Positions 1-11,300 of a stretch of DNA of 64,000 nt are shown here, in pieces. Every line of letters starts with the position of its first letter. The stretch's first letter is position 1. The translations under genes were made by a program, and so were the position numbers. The notes beneath the pieces are model-generated. The model made no database searches. It was given only the letters and a program-made list of their open reading frames with translations, and was not told the origin of the DNA. Source of the stretch: Lepus europaeus (Eukaryota > Chordata > Mammalia > Lagomorpha > Leporidae); contig NC_084831.1 in assembly GCF_033115175.1 (NCBI RefSeq), positions 77,819,502 to 77,883,501 on the forward strand, in the 5' to 3' direction.

Positions 1-202
1 GATCAGGAGTCACGCTGACACGTTGTGACAGAATCACGCATCTACACGGGATTCGTCCCATGCCGAAAATGCCTGACCAGCAAACAGCAGAGGCAACGCA
101 TCCAGCGTCACAGCCGGCGCAGCCTGAGAGAGACGTGCCCCTCAGACTCCACACCCTGCGGGCAACGTGTCCTACTGCGGCCTGGGACAGAGGTGACAGG
201 AA
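1..202 (+). promoter_or_regulatory. DNASE2B: DNASE2B upstream region: probable 5' UTR and proximal promoter
   Basis: These bases precede the first ATG of DNASE2B. They are visibly richer in CpG than the introns (for example around 37-57, 98-118 and 135-180), although this is not a classic CpG island. An in-frame TGA at 194-196 closes the frame upstream of the ATG at 203, so the coding region cannot extend further 5' on this exon. I see no convincing TATA box and cannot place the transcription start. The adjacent gene on the left is outside the window; in human the neighbour is the uricase (UOX) pseudogene, but no UOX sequence is recognisable here. Confidence 0.5.
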
Positions 203-315
203 ATGACAATAAGACTTCCGAGAACAACCCTTGCTTTGCTCTCCCTTGGCCTCTTTGGGCTCCTGGAGGCAGCAACCATCGCATGCAGAAATGAAGAGGG
301 TGGCGCTGTGGACTG
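203..315 (+). CDS. DNASE2B: DNASE2B coding exon 1 (signal peptide)
   Basis: Begins at the ATG at 203, the first ATG after an in-frame stop at 194-196, and encodes residues 1-37 plus two bases of Trp38. A short basic stretch is followed by a Leu-rich hydrophobic core and small residues near a likely cleavage at about 24, then the ACRNEE start of the mature enzyme. The donor GTAGGT begins at 316. Intron 1 (316-3346) holds an L2 fragment, a young CSINE and a MER5-type element. Confidence 0.88.
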
Positions 316-1143
316 GTAGGTAGGGAGAGGTAAGGCGGGGCGCACCGACCCAAGGCAGCACATGCGAGGCGCACCGCGCAAACCCTAAGGAGAATTTCCA
401 CCCTGTTTCCTCTCTTCACAAAGAAAGGAAGCTCGTGTGCAAAGGGGCCACTTTTCCAGGCAAGGGTAGGCTGCTGAATGAATGAGCTTGCCCCCCGAGA
501 AAGAGCTGGGTAGCCCCTCTCCGGCCTGACTCACTGCTCTGAGCAGGGCAAGGCTGGTAGCTACGGAAGTGGCACTGAGCTGCCAGCTTCTGTCAGTTGG
601 CAGTTCCCTTCATTTCCGCTGTGGCTTTTCCTGACAGAACTCTGCCAACATCCTTTCAGGGACTCACCAAGGAGAAAAAGCACGTGACATTTTCTAAAAC
701 TGGAGCACGCACGTCTCCTTGTGGGACTGAGCAGGTAGCCGTGGCCACACGCGGCCCTGTTTGATTACCTTTGGTTTGGTTGGCAGCACAGGCAGGTGCT
801 GGAGCGAGTGGGAGGTCACCGGCCTCTTGTGCAATATTCGAGACTCTAAACCCAGGGTCGCATTATAGTCACGGGGTTTCTAAACTTTGCTCAATTTTTC
901 ACTCTTGCCTTTGGTGTTTGGGTTTGCCGTTATGTTTGGCATTTGGCTTTGTACAACCTTACTTCATCTTTTCGCAACTTAATGCCAGGCTCTGTGCTGA
1001 GCTTTGAAAATGCATGAATGTGAATAAAACATTGTTCCTGCCCTGAAGTAGCTCAGTTATGTGGTGAGGAATAGGGGGAGTAGTGAGGGGTATAGAACCC
1101 AGAAGGTTTCTCTAAGGAAATAGTTTTTGAGCCATGTTTGTGG

Positions 1144-1175
<32 letters not shown>

Positions 1176-4100
1176 TTTTTGACAGGCAGAGTGGACAGTG
1201 AGAGAGAGACAGAGAGAAAGGTCTTCCTTTTGCCGTTGGTTCACCCTCCAATGGCCGCCGCGGTAGGCGCGCTGCGGCCGGCGCACTGCACTGATTCGAT
1301 GGCAGGAGCCAGGTGCTTCTCCTGGTCTCTCATGGGGTGCAGGGCCCAAGGACTTGGGCCAACCTCCACTGCACTCCCTGGCCACAGCAGAGAGCTGGCC
1401 TGGAAGAGGGGCAACCGGGACAGGATCGGTGCCCCGACCGGGACTAGAACCCGGTGTGCCGGCACTGCAAGGTGGAGGATTAGCCTAGTGAGCCGCGGCG
1501 CCGGCCTTGAGCCATGTTTTAAGAGCAGGCAAGAAGTAGCTAGAAAACGAATGGAGACCCAAGGGTATCTCAAGGCAGTGGAAGAGAAATGAGAAAGTAT
1601 ACAGAGGCCAGGAGCAACATGGAAAGTTTGGAGTTGCAAGCAGTTTGGTAATGCTGGCGCTCTGGGAGAACTTGGGGAAGTGGCAGCAGGTGAAGCCAGA
1701 GAGGTTGGTGAGGGCTAAGTCAGGAAGGGCTTCCTGTGCTAAGTGCAGGGTTTGGATATGACATGGAAAGAGCTCCTGAAGGAACACGACATGGTGAGAT
1801 TTGCATCCTTGGAAGCCCACTGGCTTAGAGACCAATGGAACTTTTGCAGCATTGCAGGTGAGGAGAGGTGTGAACCAAAGTTAAAGAAGTGATTGTGGAC
1901 ACAGAGAGGAGAGGACACAAAGAAGGCTTGGTGATGGGTGAGTTGCTGAGAGTGGGAAGAAGGGAAAAGGGAATGATGACTTTCAAGTTTCTGGCTTCTG
2001 GGACTGCATGAATATATGTTCTCTAATAGCATGGGATGGACAGATTTAGAGCAAAATATAAAATTTGTTTTAAAATATGGAGTTAGAGTTTCTGGGACAC
2101 CTTTGTGTTTAGGTTTATCTGAACCTCTAAGAGAAGCCCGAGCTAGAAAAGGATTCAGGAATTTCCAGTATATTATTGGAGACAGTCACTCAGGGAAAAC
2201 ATTTAAAAATACACACTTACAGTCCAATAGCCCCTTCAGAGTTGGACCACCAAATTGTGATAGACATGTCAAATTTATTTTTGTCACATTGCAACAGACA
2301 TGTTATTCAGCAATATCTGTAGGAGAGAATATAAGCAACTTGTGGCCCAGCTGCTACAATTTACTGAGGAAGTTAAAAAGCGGAGGCCATCCAGTTAACC
2401 CCAGAGAATTTCATGTTTCCTGCCACACGTGAGGACCTAGCCCTGTGAAGAAGAAAGCAAAAGCAGGGCAGGAGAGAGTCGACTGAAACAGGAATGTGTC
2501 CCTGAGAAGACCCTCTTGAAGAGTGTGACGCTCTTAGTGGTACACTATTACGTGGTAATAGTGCATGTGTGATATTATGGGGTTGACTGAGCATTCACAG
2601 GTTAATGATGAAGCATGCAATTAGTAAGCATTGGCTAAGACAATGGTTCTCAACTGAGAAGACTTTTGACACTGTCTGGGAACATTTTTCATCATCAAAC
2701 ACTCAGGGAAACTACTGGCATCTAATCAGTGGAGGCCAGGAGTCCTACAATGCACAGGACAGCTTCCACAAAGAAAGAACAAGCTAGCTCAAAGTGTGAA
2801 AAGAGCACACTGAGAACCTCTGGGTGATGTGATCCAAGAATGACAATGCTATACATGCCTACCCGCCTGTGCTCCATGTGCCATCCAAAGTAGCTGTACA
2901 TACTAGAAACATTAGTGATGGAAAGAAAAGGCCTAGTTAGCTGTTCCTGGCCCTGAATCATCCCTGCTTTGCATTCTAATAAACTGAGCTGAAGAACATG
3001 ACTTAAGCCCAAGATTCAAGGTGCCCCCATGTACTCTGAAGCCCAAACCTAAATCCCAACTCAGCCAACCAGTTGCAAAGAGCGCTTCCAGACAAAGAGC
3101 ATCTAAAGTTTCTCCAGTTTAGGGCTGGACCATGGCCTCTCCTGTGGAAGCAGCGAAGAAAGCCATTGTCTATGTATATATACTTTCCCTTCAGGGTGGA
3201 GAAAGAGAAAGACAGCTTGAGCAAACCCTTTCCCTTAGAGGTCTTCTGTGAAACATGAAGTAGAGGTGCCGTTAAGAGCTTGACATGACAGCCACCAGGA
3301 AAGCAGTCAGCAGATGTTAGTGATTAGCAATCATTTTCTTTTTTAGGTTTACCTTTTATAAGTTACCTAAAAGGCAAGACAAGGAAGATGGAGAGACGGG
3401 GTTAGAATACCTGTACCTAGACTCTACCACTAGAAGCTGGAGGAGAAGTAAGCAACTAATGAACAGCACCAAGAGTGTTCTGGGAAGAACACTGCAACAG
3501 CTATATGAAGCAGATGCCTCTGAGGTATGGGATACTTCATCATTCATTTGAATCATAAAATACTTAAAACAGAATTCAAAGCTTCCAGAACAGCTATGGA
3601 AACTTACTTTATCTGCACATCTTCCAGTCCCAGTAACTTGAAGTAAGCTAGCTCAGACTTAGCCTAGGACAACTGTCTGAATCAGTCTGACTGATAGCTT
3701 GGGAAACAGTCATCATACTCTACAGCGATGCCAAACTGTTGGTCCGCTTGGCATCACATGCAGTGATATCACTAGGTAAAGTGTGAGCTAATTGTATATT
3801 CAAGTCTTCTGGCTGTCAACCCTTCTGCCAATCCACTCAGTGCTTGCTAACCTATCCACCTAAAAGTCATCGTGGGGGTGAGCCCTCTCCTGCTGCCAGG
3901 CAGCCTAGATCTGTGATCAGTAGGCCCTGAGTTATGGGTTGTCTGTGCCACGGTGTTGATGACTGATGATGATACAAGGATAAGGTATTCCTTTTAATTA
4001 ATTATGTTCAAAATAATAGGTTGACAACTAGACATCTACTTCAGGGTTCTCGAACTAACTTGCCTGAATGGAGATTAATCCTGCTATCTGGACTTCATCA

Positions 4101-7100
4101 GGCAACGAGCTAACCAGCCAAAGAGAGCTAGGTATGTAGGCCTGCTGGCAGCCTCCCAATATTCCAGTAGCCATCTGTTGTTCAGTGACAAGATACTGCT
4201 TTCCAAACAAGGGTGACTAGGAAAATCAACCAGTAACCAGCATCCAATTACACTTTTGTATGCATGTCCTAGCAATAACTTACAGAGAAGCAAATCTATA
4301 AAATGATTCCATTCCTACAATATGATGGGCTCTGTGCTTGACCTTTGCACGTGTCGAGCAATTTAATGCCCACAATACTGTTTTAGCCGCTAGCAGTACT
4401 GGACATATAAGTCTGAGTATGTATGCAAAATGTGTAGGGAGCTGTCACTGTGTGTAGTAGTAGTCATTTTATTCACCAGTCATTAAGACCAGACTTCAGA
4501 GACAAGTTACAAAATTAAAACTGGTTTGTAGCCTTATGAGTGCATGTCATGTGCCAAGCACTGTTCTAGGCGCTTTTAAAAATTATTTCATCTTGGGTCC
4601 ACCATTGTGGTGTAGCAGGTAAACCCTCTACTTGCGATGCCAGCATCTCATATGGGTGCCAGTTGAGTCTTGGCTGCACCACTTTCAATCCAACTCCCTG
4701 CTAATGCACCTAGGAAAACAGCAGAGGATGACCCAAGTACTTGGGCCCCTGCACCCACATAGGAAACCCAAATAAAGCTCCTGGCTCCTGGCTTTGGCAT
4801 GGCCCAAACCTGCATATTGAGGCCATTTGAGGAGTGAACCAGCAGATGGAGAATCTCTCTCTCTCTCTCTCTCTCCCTCTCTCTTTCTCTGTAACTCTGA
4901 GTTTCAAATAAATAATCTTTAAAAAATATTTAGTCTCAACTACATGCAACCCTGTTTCAAATAAACATACTAGTACGTAAAATAAAAAATTGACTATTAC
5001 TTCTTCTGCCTTCTAAGGCTACAGTGGGGATCAGGAGCATAGCCCGTGGATAAGAAGATAAATGCTGTATTGTTGTCTTCTCCATCACAGGGACTGAGAG
5101 GAAGGGAAGAGGAATGGTGACATTGGGAAGCCTCTGCCCTTTACCTTGGCTGGAGTAGACAGTTCTTAGTTTGACAGAAAACAATAATGATCTTTGCAGG
5201 TACCAAGTCCACTCCAGAGCCTAGGAAGGAGAAAGAATTAAACTACTCTGCAAAATATAAAAAGATGGAAGGAATAAAAAAAAAAAACTGCAAGAAAACA
5301 GAGGGAAATTGGAGTGGGACATCATGGTAAAGGAGTTAAGGCTGCGCTGTGACAAAATATGCCAAATTGGCATATTTATTATTTCGCAGTAAAATTCTTC
5401 CAGGAACTGTACTTCAGAAACGGTCACTTGGCCTATCATTATTTCCTAAATGCAGCAAGCTGTAAAGATTCTTTGGGAAGGAATGTCCTTCTTATAGCAA
5501 GACCAGAAAATAGCCTTGATCCCCAGAGCTAAATAACCAGGCCTATATGAGCCTTCTCTTCCACTATCTTCAACACTCCCTCCCCAGTATATACTTAGTA
5601 AGCTCCTTAAAATGTTCTGCCCCAGACCAGAGAGCCAGTTTTTTCTGTCATTCCTTCACAAATTGACAGTTTGTTGTCTAAAAAGTATAAAGGCATCAGA
5701 CTTTGGTTATTTCTTCAGACTTCACTCTTCGAGGAAGATCTCCAGGTACATGTAAATTTAATAAAATGTGCTTTTCTCAATCAACTCTTGAATTAGCTGA
5801 GTTCCTAATCAAGCCAAAGAGCCCACATTAGAGCTTGGGGGATGGAAGTGGAGGGTGGGGGAGTAATGGAGATCTCTCCTGACCCTATAGTGGTGACATA
5901 AAACCATTAAATGAAGTCCACTCATACACAATGCCCTGACTGATTGGTTGTGGGAAGAAAATGACAGGAAAGGGGCTGGTTTCCATGTCTTATTGGGAAG
6001 GAGACAAAGAAGCGAGCAACACCAGTGAGTGATATCCAGGTGAGACTGAGAGTTATTTGGAAGCTAAACTGTGCACCAGAAATGACAGCACTGCCCTAAC
6101 TCCCCCATCCCCTGGCCTGCAATCAAACACCTAACAGAGTAGAATGCAAGATCAGACCAACTAGTTTTAAACCTAAATGTCAAGGTGACCAAGATCAATA
6201 GCTTGGTGTCATTTGGAATATTTCCTTTCTTTTCCCTTTGCAAATAAGAGCCTTCTATACGCCCTCATAATAACAATTCTCAAACTATGTGTACTGTATA
6301 CCACACCCACCTGAGTATAGTCACCGTTAGACTGAGGGGCACAAACTGTACCCTTCTTGTTCAACACCCAACAGTCAAAACAATGCTCACCATATGTGTT
6401 AAAGGAATAGCAAGGTCCAAGGCACACACCTGCATCTCCCTATTCTTTAAAAAAAAAAAAATTATTTACTTACTTGAGAGATAGAGCTACAGAGAGAGGG
6501 AGAGACAGAGAGAAAGGTCTTCCACCCAGCCTTCTCTGGGTTTTCCATGTGGGTGCAGGGGCCCAAGCACTTTGGGCCATCCTCCACTGCCTTCCCAGGC
6601 CATAGGCAGAGAGCTGGATCAGAAGAGGAGCAGCCAGGACACCAACCGGCGCCCACATGGGATGTCAGCATGCAGGCGGAAGCTTAACCTGGTGTGCCAC
6701 AGCGCCGGCTCCACTCCCTGTTCTAAAGATGCTTGATCTTTCTCCTTTACCAATAAACTCTCTTCCTACCAGGCCTACAGCACATTCAGCCTTAGTTGGC
6801 TGTTATAGTCCTGGTTGGAATAATAAGCACTATCTATTAGAAACATAAACTTCCTCACCAGATCTTCTCAGAGCCCCTCCACATTGCACCCCGAAGGCAC
6901 ACAAACGGTCTCATTACTACGTACAGCTCTGGTAGCTCGTAGATAACTGCGAGTTCTCTAGAGAAGGATGACACACATGCCATTCTGCAGCTCTGGTCAG
7001 TTAAGGGAAATGAAGGTGAGAAAGCAGTTTTTCCTAAATGGTAGCCAGAGTGCTACACAGACTGCATTGTACATTTTAAAATTATGTCAAATAAGTGACT

Positions 7101-8307
7101 GCGAATGACTCAATTATTAGTTTTTTTCTGAGAGATAAGAAAAGGGCTGTTTTTTCTTTAAGGAAAGGGCTGTCCTTTCCTGTTTTTATTATGTCACTGA
7201 GTTTTTTTTTTTTTAATATCAACATTACTGGCTTCAAGAAAAGTCACTGCATCATGACACAAATGAAATGGAACCACCGAGAACAAATGTATGTAAATTT
7301 CCAAAGTATGACCAACCGACACTATCAAAATAGTAGCTTTATTTTGACTCAAAATTTTGGCTAACTCTTTGCAGAATGGACTTGTATTTTACTTTACCAG
7401 AGGAGATCCAATATCACACGTTAAATTTCACCACCTTTTCCAAGCGGGAATATCAAGTTAGAAAAATGAAATGACACTGAGAAACTGATCGCAGAAAAAT
7501 CATCCAATGTCTGGAGGCAAGGGGGAGCTGCTAATGAGAAACCCTGAGTAAATACAAAGCTATGACCAAGCAGTGAAGCACCAAGTGGGCAGAGGAAATC
7601 AGTTCCTGACATTGTGCCTGTAATATCAATGGAGAAAAAAACAGGTGTAATCCCTGCTTGATTGTTTCGACCTCATTTCCTGGACAAATAATTCAGTACT
7701 GTTTTATCATACACTGGCTTCTTTATCAGAAACATGGTTCCAAAACAATCAAGAAAAAAAGGAAAACTACTTTCACCACAGATCCACAATTCATGGGGCC
7801 CCTGTCACATGAGCTGAAGCCATGCATGGTTGGGAATAGACTTCCTTTCCTCCTGTTTCGCGTGTGACAGAGTTCATATTGATGGGGAAGCTGCCTATTA
7901 GGAGAACGGATGACTCCTCATGTGTATTATTGAAAGCTCTGTATTGCAAGCTGAGAAGCTGGTAGAAATGTTGTGAGCATTTGAGAATGGAAGACTTATG
8001 CCATTGTAACCCTAATATATTCCTGCAGAGTAACCGTACAGCCTATCTAATATACAATGATGGAGTCCCTAAATCTGCGAATTACAGCAGAAAGTACGGA
8101 CACACCAAAGGTATGACAGAAGCTCTTAGTTTCTCTTTCCTATTGAAAACCAACATTTTCTTAAACATTTCGTCTTGAATAGTCTCATACCAAAAAGATA
8201 GCTTTTCTTCTTAATGCTTTGTTTTGACAAATAAAAATATGATTTCTGTATCACAGAATATAACTATATAGTTTGACTTGGAAATCCCTTTCTCAGGAAC
8301 CCCATTT

Positions 8308-8370
<63 letters not shown>

Positions 8371-11300
8371 GTATATGTTTTAGAGCACAAATCAAACTAC
8401 TGACTATTGAGAATACTCAAGCATACATACACATACACACACAGCAAGTTTATTTGTATATATATGTATGTGTATATGTGTAGGGTGTGTAGTCAGACTG
8501 ATTTACTATTTTTTAAATATTTAAATATTTATTTATTTATTTATTTGAAAGGCAGATTTATAGAGAGTCAGAGGCAGAGAGAGAGAGATCCTCCATCTTT
8601 TGGCTCACTCCCCAAACGGGCGCAACAGCCAGAGCTGGGCCAATCCAAAGCCAGGAACCAGGAGCCAGGAGCTTCTTCTGGGTTTCCCATGCAGGTGCAG
8701 GGGCCCAAACACTTGAGCTATCTTCCACTGCTTTCCCAAGTCTTGAAGAGAGCTGGATCGGAGTGGAGCAGCTGAAACTCTAACTGGTGCCACTATGGAA
8801 TGCCGGCACTGCAGGCAACGTCTTTACCCACTACACCACAACATCGGCCCCAGATTGATTTGCTATTTACATTGAGTAAAAGTCACACTTCTTAATGTAA
8901 ACATTTTTTTAAAAAAGCACTTTTAAATTGTTTTATAGAATATCAATTTTGCTATTGTAGATTATGTTATATAATATTATTATATAGTAATTTTATTATA
9001 TTAATTTATCATTATGCATTTATACATAATGCAGTATATATATATGCATTAGAGAAAATTTCTAAATGTAAGTAAACAAATGTGTAATCCTAATAACCTG
9101 TTAGATAACTATACTTGATCTTTTCTACTTTTTCTAAAAATATTTCTTAAAAACATTTTATGAAACAAGTATAATGGCTATTTTTGAACATTTTTTAACT
9201 TCACACTCATGAATAACTTTCTGTGGCAATATATTTTCCCCATAAGGTCCTAAACGCAAATGCCCTTGGAGACAGGCCAGTAATGTCAGCAGGTAAAGTG
9301 GATGGAAGTAGCAGGTGACTACAGGATACACACTCACTTAAAAGGGGGCAGTTATTTCTCACTTGCCTTACAGGGATGCAATTTCTCAGGAAATGTTGAA
9401 AATTAGTATTTATGGAAAACTGCTCCAGTTTTTACATGTTGGCAAGAAGCTTAAAGGTTTAAAAACACTCTGCAAGTCTAGCAAAATGTGCTGGATATGG
9501 CCCATGGGCTGCCAGTTTGCAATCTCTGATTTAGAATATCATCTGCAGTGGCTGTCGAAAGCCATGAGCCTTAAGAACTTTGGATGGCCCTACTTATGTG
9601 GAATCCAACAATTTTGATAACATGCCACATTCTTCAATCTTTCGTCTAGCAACTTCCAACCATTACTCCTTGTCCCCTTTATTAGCTGCTACAAGGGTTT
9701 GGAAAAATGCTAGAAAGAGAATGAGGCCTAATGTCAAGTGGGGGAGAGGGGCAGGTTGGTTCTGTTGCCAACAGATGCTGCATCATGCTGCGATTCAATC
9801 CAGAAGGTTAGGATTTCAGCAAAGTATGACTGTCAGCTGAGCAGAGGAGAGCACCTGAAGGTCATCCAGCTGATAAGCAACACAACTTTCAACATTTTCC
9901 CCTTCACCATAGGCCTTGAACCTAAAGAGCAACTCTGAGAAGTTGCTGTTTGAAAAAGAAATAGCTAGCATGCATTTGGTTTCCAGTCTAATGTTAAGGT
10001 AAACATGAATGCATTGACTTAAATTCACTAAGTTGCATGGTTAAATGCAAACTGGAAAGTCCAGTTACCATACCAAATCTATCCTGCGAGATCTACAAAC
10101 ACGGAAATAGTTGTAGGTGCCTGCTGGACAGGCATTTTTCCCATGTCACAAAATGATGTAAATGTTTTTATTTTTCTCCTTTCTGGCTTTCATGTTATTT
10201 TGCTCTGGAGGTTTTTGCGAAACGTAATTGAGTAGGAAGCTTAGCAAGACTTCCCTTTTTCCCCTCATTGATTCTTTTATCAGGCTTGTAGAACTGAGTG
10301 ACTCTTCTGGCAATAAATGAACACCAGTTTCTTAAAATACTGCAAGCATATTTCTTCATTTCATATTTTCTTTTTTAACTCTGTTTTAAGCCAGTTTTTG
10401 AAACTGGCTTAGCTGCTTAGCAGTAGACACTATCTGAGGCTTGCCAGGTGACTGGATAGCTTTACAAGGTCAAATTCCAATTTAGCAAATTTGCATTCTG
10501 CCAAAACAAATTTTCCTTGTGGTTTCAACAAGAAATTCCTCTTAACTCTTCACAGGGTGGCTGCCCAGGCTCCCATTTTGTGGTGACTTATTATCAGTAA
10601 TGGAGCAACACGTTATGTGCCTGAATTGTTTTTGAAATCTTTAAAATGTGAGCATGGTCCTCGTGATTATTCGCTTAATCAAACAGTAGCCGAAAGCATA
10701 AACAGACTTGCCGGGTGCAGCTTTGAACCCTGTTTAAAAGGAGCGTTGTCTTTCTGATGTGTCTGTATGGAATATATCTTCGGTAGGCTTACTGCTGTGG
10801 AACAGAGTCCAGGGATTCTGGCTGATTCATTCTATTCCTCGGTTTCCTCCGATTCCTGAAGAAGGCTATGCTTATCCATCCACGGGGAGACGCAATGGAC
10901 AAAGCGGCATCTGCGTAACTTTTAAGTACCGCCAGTATGAAGCCATAGGTAACACTAGGGGGTGTGAAAAAAGAGAAAGCAAGCTCGGAATTGTAAAACA
11001 ACGATGTCCCTTCATTTGTTAATCTATTCATAGACCGTCTAATAGCTACGAAGGGCTTTGCCATGGTGAGACACTGGGCAGGCTCACTTACTGGGCTTCA
11101 GATTCTGGGGTACCCATGAAGTCGCTGAAGTGGATCAGGGGCAATAGTTGCAAATGTATTCCTGGGCCAGGAAGGTAACCAAACAAGTGACCTAGACAGA
11201 TGCTGCATGCAAAGCGGGGAGAGTGAAAAACTAGGCTGTTGACCCCTCCTTAGCTCTGTATAAAGGCCTCCACTTCATGGTATTGTGGTGCTACAGGAAT

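Noticed and set aside
1..202. UOX (uricase) sequence upstream of DNASE2B
   Set aside because: Expected nearby from human gene order, but nothing in these 202 bases could be recognised as UOX.
25..294. 89-codon + frame overlapping DNASE2B exon 1
   Set aside because: It is in a different frame from the signal-peptide coding sequence, which is the one that joins exon 2 in phase.
1134..1639. 152- and 132-codon frames on opposite strands
   Set aside because: Both run mostly through a CSINE; such frames recur in every young-type copy and are not genes.
2016..2432. 138-codon + frame in intron 1
   Set aside because: No domain, no splice context and no codon-use signal that I could see; probably chance.
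4853..4890. Dinucleotide CT run as an independent microsatellite
   Set aside because: It is the normal CT-rich 3' region of the CSINE at 4595-4926.
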